The position numbers and the translations under genes were made by a program. Below, one piece after another: positions 47,203 to 59,134 of a DNA stretch of 64,000 bases (within the stretch, counting starts at the first letter, position 1; each line of letters begins with the position of its first letter). Source of the stretch: Darksidea phi (Eukaryota > Ascomycota > Dothideomycetes > Pleosporales > Lentitheciaceae); NCBI GenBank assembly GCA_030770425.1, contig JASJFT010000186.1:1-64000 (forward strand), given 5' to 3'. Under the pieces are notes generated by a model that was not told the origin of the DNA, searched no databases, and was given only the letters and a program-made list of their open reading frames with translations.

Positions 47203-47994
47203 CTATTGCCGGTCTAGCTCCGGATAGTGTCTGAATATACCCTGACTGTATGGCAACCGCCGGTCGCTTGCCAGATATTCTTTGAGCCTACTCTGCTCCT
47301 GCACGCTAGGGTAGAAAGTCTCAAACAACGTCGGATACTCCTTCGCTCGTGCTTCCAATTCCTTGGGGAAGGCAAACTTGAGCCCGTTAAGCACCTGCCA
47401 CACGGTTGTATCCGCGTAGCTGAGCTTGCTCCCGACCAGGAACTTTCCCTGCCCCGCCTGATTCCCTTTCAACACGCGCTCAAAGAAGCCGAAGAACTTG
47501 GGGATGCGACTCTCCCTAAAGTCTTTTGCCTTCTTCAACGCCTCTTCCTTCTGCTCTTCGTAGTATTGCTGTGACGCAATCGGGTGATGTGTATCATGTG
47601 TCTCGTTGTTCAAGTCAAGCGCCGTGAGCGTGTGGCTCATAATCCAATGCTTCTCGATCTCATCATCGCCCGCCAGCCCTATCTTGTCGCCCAAGTATGC
47701 GAGGATGGCGGGCGTTTGATAAAGCACGAGGCTCTTCCCGTTCTTTCCTTCGCCGGGGACTCGGAGAGCGGGCGGCGCGAATGCGGGAGGGTTGCCGTCG
47801 GCGTCGCATGTGCAATCTTCAGACTTTATGGCCAGGACGGATTGAATGCCGTCTTTGGATTGATTGCCGGTGTCGGTGTAGGGTGTGCCCGTTGCTTCGA
47901 ACGCGAGGCGGATGAACTCGCCGCGCCCGGGGATGGAGGGCCAGTAGATGAGTTCGTAGGGGGGTTGCGTACGAGCTTTCTTGGCGGTGGACAT
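47203..47994 (-). CDS. Glutathione S-transferase-like protein
   Basis: A single-exon gene of 263 residues. The N-terminal thioredoxin fold begins PYELIYWPSIPGRGEFIRLA, where the Tyr near the start is the likely glutathione-activating residue of sigma/mu-like GSTs. LYQTPAILAYLGDKIG corresponds to the gamma-Glu-binding loop, with QTPAI in place of the usual QSxAI. The C-terminal helical domain has KFLVGSKLSYADTTVWQVL, the conserved fold-capping Asp region. An insertion (about residues 55-80, with CTCDADGNPPAF) lengthens the N-terminal domain. It probably conjugates glutathione to electrophiles or peroxides in the cytosol; the substrate is unknown. Confidence 0.88.
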   Translation of the reverse strand: MSTAKKARTQPPYELIYWPSIPGRGEFIRLAFEATGTPYTDTGNQSKDGIQSVLAIKSEDCTCDADGNPPAFAPPALRVPGEGKNGKSLVLYQTPAILAYLGDKIGLAGDDEIEKHWIMSHTLTALDLNNETHDTHHPIASQQYYEEQKEEALKKAKDFRESRIPKFFGFFERVLKGNQAGQGKFLVGSKLSYADTTVWQVLNGLKFAFPKELEARAKEYPTLFETFYPSVQEQSRLKEYLASDRRLPYSQGIFRHYPELDRQ

Positions 47995-48815
47995 TTCGAA
48001 CGGGCGGTTATGGGTGTGGAGGGCTAATGGGAGCTGATGTGTGAGTCAGTGAGGTTCGGAGGAGCGGGCTGCGCTTATATGTTGAATGGCGGAATTGACG
48101 CGCTCCGAGACTGAACTATTTGTAATGTGGATATGATGGTATGAATACGAAGTTGCACGTACATCGAACTTTCGTGTAAAGCTGCGGGACACGAGTGGAC
48201 AGATGGGGTTGGAATATCGTCCGATGCAGGCCAGGAGCATTCAATTGATGGGGTAGCCAGACAAGTGGGAGAATGATCAAGAGATGCCATTGTGATCATC
48301 TCGTTAAGTCGGCCCCTCCTCGGATCCTTCTCTCGTCATTGTGGGGGGATGAGATCGCTTGCGAGTTGACGCGAGGCTTGGGCATGTCAGGGGTATCACA
48401 ACCTCATGAGACAGTTCGGGACGGAAAGGGAGGATGGCTGATTAAGGTCTTGGGCGCAGGTCAATCGATAGCTCGAGTGGCGCCAGCTGTGACGCTGCGA
48501 TTGGTAGCAATTGGTCCCACAATATGTGTAACGTTACGGCGCGGAGGCAGGCAACAGCGATACGCTTGCTTTTGCCGCAGCTATTTTCGAGGCTCGCAAA
48601 CGCCCTATAATTATGCAGCCGGCCGGACACTCCATCGTCACCTTTTCTCGGTTGTCTGCCAGTTTGTCGCGTGAGGTGCGCGACGTTTCGTTGTCACTGT
48701 TCCAAATTTGAACTAGCGCGAAGCTAAGCTACAAACTAATCGTCGCAGCCTTCATCGCCGCTTGTGCTGAACATCGACAACAACCTCCCTGCAATCCTTC
48801 AGCTTCAAGGCGAGT
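47995..48815. promoter_or_regulatory. Divergent region between GST and CCCH genes
   Basis: This 821-bp gap has to carry both promoters. Short ORFs here have no domains. No specific operator is called. Confidence 0.4.
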
Positions 48816-50625
48816 ATGGTCGGTATCGCAATGGCGAATGATTTCAACACTACCGACTTTGTCACCCAAATGAGGGGTTTTCAGGCCTCCGATGAGGCCC
48901 GTCAGAAGCTCTTCGCAGTAGGTTTGCCTCTCGTGTTTGCCTCTTCGCTCCTAACAGACGCAGCATATGCTTGAGCAGTATACCTCTTTGCTAGAAGAGC
49001 ACAGTAACCTAAAGAATGACTATACAAGCGAGCGGGATATCCGTCGCAACTATCAAAAGGCTGTCGATCACATGCAGCGACAGGTCGCGGAAACGCATCG
49101 CGAGCTGGTGAGCTGAGCTGCAGCCTTATGTGGCGCCCTCACGTCCTAACCATCTTGACAGGAAAACAATTCGTTTGTGCTTGCCCTTATTGATGGCGAT
49201 GGAGTTATTGTAAGCTGTGCTCTCCATCCTTTCTTCCACCAAAGAAATGACACCTTATTCTCTCCTAGTTTCAAGACGCCTTGCTGCAAGCCGCCGCGAA
49301 TGATGGCGGGTCTGAGGCTGCTTCCAGGCTACAGCATGCCATCCGCGCCCACATTGCTTCGCTCTACAGCAACTCTGGTAATTGGCCTATTATGGTGCAC
49401 ATCTATGTCAGCCTTGATAAGCTCGCCCAGAAGCTTGCATCAGTTGGCATGCTTAGCCATCCCCAACAGCTTCGCACCTTTGCCCAGGGCTTCTCCGTCA
49501 ACCAGCCGCTATTTAGTATTATCGACGTTGGGCACGGAAAGGAACGTGCTGATCACAAGATTAAAGGTATTACCTTCGGCACAATATCTCCTTGCTTTGC
49601 TAATCTCGTGCTTGCTACAGAAATGCTTCGCACTTTCAGCGACAACCCCACATGCAAGCACATCGTCTTTGGAGGCTGTCATGATGCTGGCTATCTTCTG
49701 AACCTTGATCAGTATAAGCACCATGCCAATAAAGCTGCTCGTATCACCCTTCTTGAGTCCACGCCTGCCTTCAGAGGATTCACAGAACTACCCAACTTCC
49801 ACCGAACCCGCTTTGATAACGTTTTCAAAAACACTCCCCTACCAGATTTCTATCCGCAGTACTCGCAGGCTCCGGTGCAGCCTCCTGTACAGCCTCCTGT
49901 ACAGCCTTCGGTGCAGCCTCCTCTGCAACCCGCTATAACAGCAGGGTTTCAACCTTTGACGAGAACATCAACCAATGGCTCGCCTGCTCCAGCCCATGTC
50001 AATGCAACACCAGCAGCGTCGTCGCCTAGCACAACCGTATCCTCACTTGCCTATCCAAACAACGACTCCTCTGAGTCGTCTTGGGCTACCGTCGGCAAGA
50101 CCGGCGTCTCACCTAACGAAAACATTTCCATAGCTCCAAAGGCCAACCCTAAGAAGAAGTGGGCGTACTACAACAAAGAAGGCCAGCGCCTCGATGAAGC
50201 TCTACCACCACGTGATCAGAGTGCTGCTCAAGCCATCGATCAGCGGATGAAAAAAGTGGGCAGAAACCTCTGCAATCACTGGCATTTAAATAAGGGTAAA
50301 TGTCACAATAAGGATTCCTGCAAGTTCCAGCATGAGCCAAAATTAACGCATGCTGAGACGATTGCATTGCGCTACAAGACGCGAAGCCTTGCATGCAAGG
50401 ATCGTTATTGCGAGAACATTGACTGCTGTAAGTTGAGCCTATATGGCGCTCGGCAGTGGTTCAGTACTAACGAAGTATATAGACCTGGGTCATCAGTGTA
50501 CCTTTGAGCGCGACCAAGGATCCTGTCCCTACCCAGACACTTGCAACCTTAGCCATACTCACGGTATGGATAAGCAGAAATATACTCGATGGGATGAGCA
50601 GGGAAACGAGCAGATCTTAGTATGA
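48816..50625 (+). CDS. CCCH zinc-finger protein with a fungal N-terminal domain (DUF7923-like)
   Basis: Five exons (48816-48917, 48964-49107, 49162-49209, 49269-50427, 50483-50625) give about 531 residues. An N-terminal coiled coil (MLEQYTSLLEEHSNLKNDY) leads to an alpha/beta domain with FVLALIDGDGVIFQDALLQ, YVSLDKLAQKL, FSIIDVGHGKERADHKI and HIVFGGCHDAGYLLNLD. This pattern of acidic residues after beta-strands resembles a NYN/PIN-type nuclease fold. A Pro/Gln repeat (PVQPPVQPPVQPSVQ) and a Ser-rich linker follow. Two CCCH fingers end the protein: C-x9-C-x5-C-x3-H (LCNHWHLNKG...CKFQH) and C-x8-C-x5-C-x3-H (QCTFERDQGSC...CNLSH). RNA binding, perhaps RNA cleavage, is inferred. Confidence 0.85.
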
Positions 50626-51419
50626 ATGTCGATCACTGGGGCTGCTCTCTTTCCCTGACAATCATCGGTCAGCATTTCAACAAAGTTTCAGTTAGCCTCA
50701 ATTCTCTGGCCTTGAGATAGCTACCCCCGATCTACGTAGTGGCCATCTCAGACATTTGTCGAATATTATAAACAAAATTGAGAATGCAGCGTGTCAGTTT
50801 TTGGATTTTGTAGCGATATATTTCATCAAGGATGAGCGGAAGTTTGCTTGGGGGGGGGGGTAGGTGTTACTCGATTGAAGCTCTTCAAATCTCTTGCCCA
50901 GCCCTTTTCTCTTCGTCAAAATCTTTGTGAATTCGTGTTCCTGGTTCCACCAGCTTCTCCTTCATTTTTATATTAGTCGGTAGCCAATTGAAAAGCAGCC
51001 ACTACAGCCACCGCGTCTCATAATGTCTAGTATCGATTATAGGACGTAAGGAGTTGGGATTTCATTGAATGTATTGCTCAGCATGATGGCCATCAGCCTA
51101 CAGGATTCGATACGGTTAACTTCTTGTCCGAGACTTTAGTGAGCGAGGAAGGCTAGCTGGAACTGACTAGCAAGTGCACTATTGTTCGATCTACGACTAT
51201 CATTAGGCCGAACTCGAACAGGTAAGTTTGATCGTCGAAACCACGTAAACTTCTGGCAGGTACATTGGGAGACTTGTTACACTTCCAAGATACATCATAC
51301 GAGTCCTCATTCTATTAGAAAAATACCATGCCACTATACTTCAGGCTACCAGGTCCCGCACCACTACATGCTACTGATTCATGTCCGTCTCTCAACTAAC
51401 GGATCCATCAAACGGCTAT
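50626..51419. other. Convergent intergenic region with an 11-G run
   Basis: Nothing coding is recognised. A homopolymer of 11 G lies at 50850-50860. Confidence 0.5.
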
Positions 51420-52157
51420 TCAAATAACGGATGAAACATCAATCTTCTCCATCCGCTTCCACCATTTTTCCGCGTACCTTCTCCCTGTCTCCGTCTTCAG
51501 ATACCGCACAGCTTGCTCAAACTGCGTTGGAAGCAGTTGCACGGCCTCACGCTCCGACCAGTCGCCTCCGAACATGAAGCAGCGTCCTCGGCCCGGGACA
51601 CCCAGAGTATCAATCCGAGCAGCATCCTGGACGATTTTTAGCACAGGATAATCTTCACACTCCGTCTTCACAATATCCGGGTCCGCCTGCTCCCTGGAAA
51701 ATGATACGCGCGGGATCATATACTCGACCTCTCGCGCCAGCGGAAGCGGGACGTTGCAGTGGTGCAGCATGTCTCGGATGTCGTCTTCCTGCGTATGCCC
51801 GATAGCGAGGTAGTCCGGATCGCCGACTTCATGCATCATAGCGCACAGGTACATGACTGTGGGATCTACTTTCTTCACCCAGGAGGAGCGATGCGATAGC
51901 TCTTTGGTGTAGATGTGGTGCGCGAGAGCGACGACGCGCTGGATGTGCTCGTAGTCGTGAGAGGGGCCGAAGCTGGCGCCATTCATGTAGTTTCGTACAT
52001 CCAAATTCACTGCTTCGAAGATGGGTTGGTATTTGGGCGGAATACCAAGTTTGGCCTTGTTGAAGAGGACTTGGGAGTGGGCGCCTGGAGGAAGTGAAGC
52101 TCCCCGTGAGGGGTTTGCGTTTGAGGGGTGTATGTACTTTTTTATGTTTCTGAACAT
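51420..52157 (-). CDS. HD-domain (YedJ-like) phosphohydrolase
   Basis: A single-exon gene of 245 residues. HD-domain enzymes hydrolyse phosphate esters with a metal held by H, HD and D. Here H67/D68 lie in PSHDYEHIQRVVALA, the HD pair is H109-E110 (AMMHEVGDPDY), and the distal Asp is D178 in LKIVQDAARIDTLG, where relatives often have DADRLDAIG. CFMFGG and the Trp-rich C-terminus (RRYAEKWWKRM) match fungal members. The HD to HE change keeps an acidic ligand, so activity is possible but uncertain. There is no signal peptide. The substrate is not known. Confidence 0.86.
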   Translation of the reverse strand: MFRNIKKYIHPSNANPSRGASLPPGAHSQVLFNKAKLGIPPKYQPIFEAVNLDVRNYMNGASFGPSHDYEHIQRVVALAHHIYTKELSHRSSWVKKVDPTVMYLCAMMHEVGDPDYLAIGHTQEDDIRDMLHHCNVPLPLAREVEYMIPRVSFSREQADPDIVKTECEDYPVLKIVQDAARIDTLGVPGRGRCFMFGGDWSEREAVQLLPTQFEQAVRYLKTETGRRYAEKWWKRMEKIDVSSVI

Positions 52158-54758
52158 CTTGATGCCACCTTGATTCGCGTGCGAGAGTCTGGTTGTGGGA
52201 GGTGTTTTTGATGTATTGCTTGGTTAAGGCGATGGCGATCGAATATAGTAATTTATACTTGGATGAATGAAGCTGGCATAAAATGTCTGGATAGTAACAG
52301 TGACGACGCATTGTGTATTCACAAATCTTAGGTGTAGGTATGTGAAGATTTACTCAGCTGTGTGAATGTCATAATCACTTGTCCAAGGAGTCCATTCTTT
52401 GTTCACATTGATTGTTCCTGTGAGTCGATGGCTGAAGTACAACTTGGCACTGTTCTTGCGCATCTGTTAACAGAATCATGTACATAAGTCTAGGTACTAT
52501 TCTGGTGACTTATCGGTGTTGTGCATCCTGACTGCCCTCAAGAGCTAGTACGCGTAAAAGGATGTTCCAAGTGGCCAGACCCGTTGGCTCATCTTGATAT
52601 GTCACCATCTTAACAATGTACAAGACCCTTATGATTGTGTGATAGTAGGAAGCATGCATCGTGAAGATATGTGGATCATTTACTATTAAACCTGTAAGAA
52701 AGCGCAACGCTCTGGCGACAATTTCAACATTGAGCTCCTGGAGAGACGAGGTGGCAACATATGAGAAAGTCGACAGCCAGAAATGCTGATTGACTGACTA
52801 CGATTTATTTCGAACGCAACTCAGCGGTAGTGCAAAAGATGTTGTTGAAAGCTGTTATGAAGTACGATCCGCCGGATGAGGACTAGGTCATCAACAGATC
52901 CCGTCAGAGACATTTGATTCTAGTACGTACTGGGCTACACTTTGCGCTGAATAAACATCTTACCCCTATAGGCGCGAATGAGCCACTGGTTAGAGCTCCT
53001 CAATAACGCAGCCACTTCCATCAAAACAATACTGCAGCCACAATAACTCGCTCCCGGAAGTAGCCGTCCGGACCTACACCTGCCTACTCAGCCCTGGTAC
53101 ACCTAGATATCGAAACTCGCACCACCCATGCAACGGGCGAACAGACCACCCAATAAGCACCAGCAGCAACTGTCATCCCTCAACGGCCCGCATTACGAGT
53201 CTCACAACCTCATCCACTCACTACCAACCCGTCCCACGAAGCTATTTCTCCGCCCGAGACAACGGGCCCGTACAAAAGGTACGAGGGAAGCAGGAGGTAC
53301 TAATTATGGACAGAGACACGAAGAAAATGAGGCGGTGCATGCGCAGTTTTCGTGGCGTGTACGAGGTGGTGCGGCTGGTAAAAGCGCGTTGGTGGTCTCG
53401 CTTGGAACGTGGAGGTTGGGGTCGACGTCATCACGAAACCACACATGCTAACCACAACAGCACCTTTGTAGCCTCCGTAGTGCTGTATGCACTGTAATTA
53501 TAGCCACCACAACCATCATCACCCCACCAATGCATTTACCAAGCCCAACTTCATAGCCACAAATGCACCAAAAGGCGCAGCCATGCAAAATTCGCACCGC
53601 TCGCTCTGCCATGCTCATCCACCCCACTAGCTGCATCTACCTTATCCTAAACCTGCCCTGTGACCTGTTCATCTCCCACCCCCAACTTCCCTCCTCCTCC
53701 ATGCGGAAAGCGTTGCGAAAACTAGACCCAGTAGTATGGCTGGTGCAGCGTACTTGGTAACACCTACCAATTTGGCGTGCCACCATTACCATGGTAATAC
53801 CCGGCTCAAAATAATACAACATGAGCGGCAAGCGTATAGCGGCACTTGGGTCCCACATGCGCCTTCTTCCTCTCTTACTATACGCTTCCCCCTTGTGTTC
53901 TTCCCCTACGGTAGCTAGCATAGTGTCACACCGTATCCTTGGAGCGGACTGAACAAGGGCAAGCGAGCGTGCTTTAGGTCGGCGTCCTTAATATATACAG
54001 CGGGTATTTATGCAGCGAATCGGGAGAAACGCATTGCTGGAACGTGATCCTTGAGCCGATTGAGTTCTCACATGGGCAAGGAACATGGGTGTTGGAACCG
54101 AACCTCGCAATATGAGGGACTGTATTTGTTTCTATATTGGGAGTTGGCGCTAAGTGTGATTGGGCAGGTGGGTGAATAGTATCGGGACCGATAGAATGAT
54201 ATTATTTCTCGTTGCATCACCGTGAACATGAGAGATCCAAGGCTATCTTTGGTATAATGGTATTTTACACCACGCTCCCTGCGAGCCACTCCTCACATCG
54301 TAGACAGGAACCAAGCCCTACATTGTCCTACTCGCCAATTTCTAATGCCGATACTACTTCTTTCTGACCGAAGTCCGCGGTGATCTCAATCATACAATAC
54401 GGTAGCCCCACATCGAAGTTGCATCGCTCTCGGGAGGTTGGGGGCTTCTGGCGTTCCGACCTTGAACCCTGCTCCGTGCGCATCGGGCGTGCGGGTGTAA
54501 GAAACAAATACGAAGTGTCCGTCCCAAAACTCTGTAATCACCATGTAGACGCCCATGTGTTCGCTGGTCCACTATTCGTCATTCAACCGTCAGGATGTGG
54601 TGTTTGCGATTTGGCGTTGTTGCTCGGCTCGGTCGAGGTTCTCTAGCGTAGCGTGAAAGCTCCGCTGGTCATCTGTTAGCCAACGTCCGCCGATGCACGC
54701 GCATTGCAATGTGCGGTTCGTGAAGAAGCCAATGCAATAAAAAATACATGTCGAGACC
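52158..54758. other. 2.6-kb gene-poor region
   Basis: Short ORFs only, on all frames, with no domain. The plus-strand ORF 53128-53451 is Gln/Arg-rich and unlike its neighbours. The left part should contain the HD gene promoter. No repeats or RNA genes recognised. Confidence 0.45.
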
Positions 54759-57700
54759 TCAAGTCGCATCCAGTTCTGGGATCATCAGACTCGGCGCCCT
54801 GGCAATAATTGCCTTGTTCCGCATGCTCATCAACCGATCATAGTGCGGCCGAATATCATAATCTTTAAACGCTTCTCCTGACCCAATCTTGACACTTCTC
54901 AGCATACACTTGCCGTCCTTGACCCAGAAGATCTGCAGCACATTCTCCAATGGCATAGCGAGCGCAATAGCTCCGGGCTTGAACACGCTGGTACTGATCT
55001 TGCTGGACGACTTCTTGAGTTTGCGCGGGGAAAGAGTGCCTCTTGCGGTGTACTCGAATTGAATGATTTCGGTCATGGCGTTGACGACGATGAAGGTCAG
55101 GCCAGAGGGTGATTGTGCGGCATGCACAACCTTGGTGCTGTAGGTTTCGTTTTGGAGAGGATCGTAGCCGGGGAATGGTATGAGGACGGGGTATTCTTTT
55201 CCAAGGAAGGCGGTTACAAGGGTGCATCGCCTCATTGAGTCGTAGAAGACTCCCGTAAGGTCTCCATCGTTCAATGTCCAAGGTGGCATCTTAAACGAGC
55301 GCGAGTGCTCAGATATTGTGCCCACGGGTTCTCGTGTGCAATCCCAAACATCAACGTATATGCAATGATCTCCAAGCTGCGTTGCCACAGCTAGCCGCTT
55401 GCTGTCCGTTGAGAAGTAGATCTTCCTTGAGATGATGGCTGTTTGTCGTTGTTGCTCTTCCGCCTTCTCTTTGGAGCTGAGCCCCTTCAGCTGGCTTCCG
55501 AACCAGCCCGACTCTATCTTGTCATGATTATCGACGTCCGTGAGGGATTCATCGCTTGTCGTTCGTGCCACCGATACCGTTCGCTTGTGCGAAATGCCTC
55601 CTCTTAACTCATACACGTAGATTTGATGGTGGAAGGCAATGGCCTTGATTCCATTTTCCAGGCTGAACAGTTGCATGTTATCATTCAATGACGTCGCAAC
55701 GTACTTGTCGTTTCGTGAAACAGCGATGCAAATATCGCTCGATCTGCCTGAAAACTCCAGGTCAGTCTCGTACTCAGGTGTCAAATTGTGGCCGTCAAAA
55801 ACAACTAGCTTCCTCTTCAACGAGCCATTTGCTGCTATGACGGCGCACTTGTGGTTGCCAGCCGCCACAGCTTCAATACCGGCTACTTCATACCTGCAGC
55901 CTTGAATCGCCGAGGCGTCATTACTCGGGATGTCGAATCGCACTAGATGGTCGGCACCTTTACCCCACAACAATAAGGAATGCCCTGCAGATGAGAACAC
56001 AAACGATGGTTCCTTGGGTAATGGAAACGCTTCTCGTTCCTTCGTAGTCGGTTTCCGCCGTATGGAATTAGCTATTCTGACGGTTCGGCTAGGCGACTTC
56101 ACTTTTGCTACGCTGCCACCACTCCTCATAGAGTCAGACGAAGGAGTGGTTAGCCGGCCAGTTGAGGTCTCTGATGGTGCAAAAGCAGACATGCTTTCTG
56201 CGATGCTTTCGGTAATAGTCGGGGTGTGAATCGGAATGGGAAGGTCCATAGATAGCCTCGAACCGACAGCCATGGGTATTGGTACATTGAGTGACTCGTT
56301 GAGTGGGCTTACTGGATAATCGATGGGGGAACCACGGGAGTGGGATCGCTGAGGAAAAGGGCTGTACGGTCCTGGACTGACAGGCGAATCCGTAGTATAT
56401 CGCGGGGGCTGTACCAATGGCGGTATATGAGCGTCCGGGTCGCTTGACCGTGATACGTGGCTTGGTACGCTAACGTTCATAGTGGAGGTTGACGGGAGAC
56501 TTATTCCGACACTTCCGGCGTCTGAGGCTGAACGGGATGCAGCGGAAGCAGAAGTCGTCTCGTACGAACTCGAATCGCCAACGCTGTACTGGCTAAGGCT
56601 ATAGTCGTCCACGGTGAAGTTGTCAAGGGCAGTTGAAAGGTGCTGGAAGGGCTCAACAATGCGAGCATACTTGATCTTCTCGCCCGAAGTACAGCTTGGA
56701 CACTGAATACCTGCACCCCGTCAAACAAGATCCTGAAACTAGAAGAGCGCGGGTTGTACCTTCTTTCCAATTGATCATTGGAGAATTTTCCTGAACACTC
56801 TGTGATGTGTGAGTCATTTCTCATCCTCTGACCACGGAGTCAGAAAGCATTGTATAGAAATTCCTTACCTCGTATGCCCATTTATCGCACCAACGCAGCT
56901 TGTACTCCAGAAACTTCTTTGGTATGACATGCAACTTAGGACAGTCGACGATGTAAACAGGCAAGAACGATCCCTCCAACTCTTTCGATAGCGTCTCACC
57001 ACTTGGGGAAGTCATCTTGATAACCCATTCTTTTACTATTTCTTGAACATCATTTGACGTAACTCCGGTTCGTCGAATACTAAATTGTTCATAGCCGGAT
57101 GTGCGATTCGACAGCCAGTCGGCGAAGCTCGTCAAAGCTGTCTCAAAATAGGGATTGTACTCTGAAATGCGTTTGCTGTAGCTCTGGCTGCGAGATGGTG
57201 TTGGGCGTGCTGATGCGCGTTGTTGCTATGTGGGTATGGTAAGCCAAAGTGGCTTTGACATAAGTGAGCGAACTTACAAAAGCAGAGTCTTGTCTTGACA
57301 AGAAGCTATCCAGATCTTCGTTCCAATCGAGAAGTGTGATGGCCAATGAGTCCATCAGAGCCGGAGTTGGCGTCATCGGTCCGGTCACATGAAATATTGA
57401 TACAACGAGGCTCGTCCTAGCGTGCCATAACTGCTCCAGCATCTCATCCGTGTCAACTCCAAACTGGTTGGAGCCAAGCACGCCGGTCTGTCGATGGAGG
57501 TCGACATACCGCTGGGTGACTGCGCATTCAACGGCCCAAAGAGAGTCGAACAGCACCCAGAACGCATCAATCCAGTCCTCCTCTTGAATCCCATGAATGA
57601 GCGGTGTGACAAAAGTTTCAGGTCTAATGTCTAGCGGATACTGGAAAAGTTAGTTTGGAAACAGACCGGCTTGTGAGAGACCTACGAGGCCTGCTGCATA

Positions 57701-58306
57701 TGTGGGTAAATTGGCCTTCGTCCATTCCTGCTGGTAAGGATTTTCGGTCGATGTCTCGTTCAAGGAATTCAAGATTTCAGCAAATAGATCCGAGACAATG
57801 AAGCGCTCGATACCGTGCAATCGATCATCCCGCCAGGCGGAATTGATAGCGTTCTGCAATCGGCGCTTGTCGTTCGCAACCAAGCTTTCCTTCCGGAGGA
57901 GCAAGAGACGCAGCCCGGACAATATCGTTTGCGCTAAAATGTGCCGCGGTCGCGTAAATTCCCTCGTCATAAGCGTTGTCTGACTCGAAAATAGTCTCGT
58001 CTTGACGTTTATGAGGTAAAGGATGGTGGAGAAGAGGAGTTCGGCCGGTAGCAAGCTCGACGCTACGTAAGGTGGGCATTCCGCCACACCCGTCGCAATC
58101 CCGCTCAAATAACATCGCTGAAGGTCGAAAATAGTTTTCAGCCAAATAATCGTCCGAACAGAGTCTTCTATAACTCCCGAAGCGTCCCCCTGGAGGGCTG
58201 ACTCAAGCGAATGCTGCCCGATAATCTCTCTCACGATGTTCGCAACATCGTGTCTGCCTTCAAGGTGCTGCCAGACATCCGCGAGGTTCCTGTGCCGAAG
58301 GGACAT
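54759..58306 (-). CDS. Large uncharacterised fungal protein with beta-propeller-like C-terminus
   Basis: Five exons (58306-57686, 57640-57278, 57225-56869, 56790-56760, 56710-54759) give about 1,107 residues in one frame. The N-terminal 450 residues are alpha-helical (LRLLLLRKESLVANDKRRLQ, FWVLFDSLWAVECAVTQRYV). Then SFLPVYIVDCPKLHVIPKKF and a CPSC pair (GIQCPSCTSGEKI), possibly half of a zinc site. A Ser/Pro-rich linker of about 180 residues follows, then a C-terminal half with repeated beta-strand text (HSLLLWGKGADHLVRFD, KYVATSLNDNMQLFSLE, KRLAVATQLGDHCIYVDVWD) like WD40 or quinoprotein propellers. Exon 4 is only 31 nt. I do not recognise a named family; a scaffold role is plausible from the fold. 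The Met at 58321 is an alternative start. Confidence 0.72.
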
Positions 58307-59134
58307 TGACGCGAAGAACAAAGGTCCAGATCAGCGCAGCAGCGCGCGCAATATGGATGGTGTGGCTTTCGCAAATTGTCTGGTGGTTTGGGAAGGATGC
58401 ATGACGGGAAGGAGATGCGTCTCGAAGCCCGTGAACGCGATCGGGCTTCGTTGCCTGCGAGCGTGCAACAGCTTTTGCGGGACAGCTTGTCTTGGCCGCC
58501 ACATTCCGGGAAGACGTGGTAGAGCAGGCTGATGCACGTCTACAGTGGTTGGGTGTTCAGCTCGACTAGGGTGGTGTAATATATTATCGCGAAACGAACG
58601 AATGGCCCTTGCCGACCCTCTCATTTACCTCCCTCGGCCTCTCGTGCGCGCGTCCTAGCACTGCCGAGCCCACGAATAATTATAGAGCGGGCCGCGGTCT
58701 AACTTGGAATTGCCAATATGCCGCGGCGAAAACCTGTCTCTGTCCGATTTCGATTGACCGGCTGGCGTCACGTGCCCCGGCCCTGCCGCCTGGTGCGCCT
58801 CTATAGCCACCCATGGTCAAATGTGGCAGGTACCTAGTGAGGCACAGAAGAGGCGTAACCTTGTCTGACTTGACAACTAGGTGGCCCCGCTTGGTGCGAC
58901 CAGTCCGAAATGAAAAGCTGGGGCTATTTCGGTCATCGCGGGCGATAAGGGTACTGGTTATGTACTTCTTGAAGGCGGTGTCTTGGATATTATGTACCAT
59001 CTATCAAACATCCATAAGCAAGCGTCATTGGTGCCACAATAACGCTGGTTGTACAAGCTGCCAGAAGGCCCAACGCCGCCACCATCCCAGAAATGCCTTT
59101 TGGTATCGTCAGAAGGAAATTCGTATCCGCATCT
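58307..59134. other. Intergenic region
   Basis: It holds the promoter side of the large propeller-like gene and the 3' flank of the permease gene. ORFs on both strands are GC-rich and mutually overlapping, with no domain. Confidence 0.45.

Noticed and set aside
47584..48027. Plus-strand ORF of 147 codons
   Set aside because: Antisense shadow of the GST gene.
49509..50394. Minus-strand ORFs in the CCCH gene
   Set aside because: Shadows of the long fourth exon, whose sense frame ends in proper zinc fingers.
50850..50860. Run of 11 G as a regulatory site or G-quadruplex
   Set aside because: It is a single homopolymer in a convergent intergenic gap with no flanking G-tracts; length may also be a sequencing artefact.
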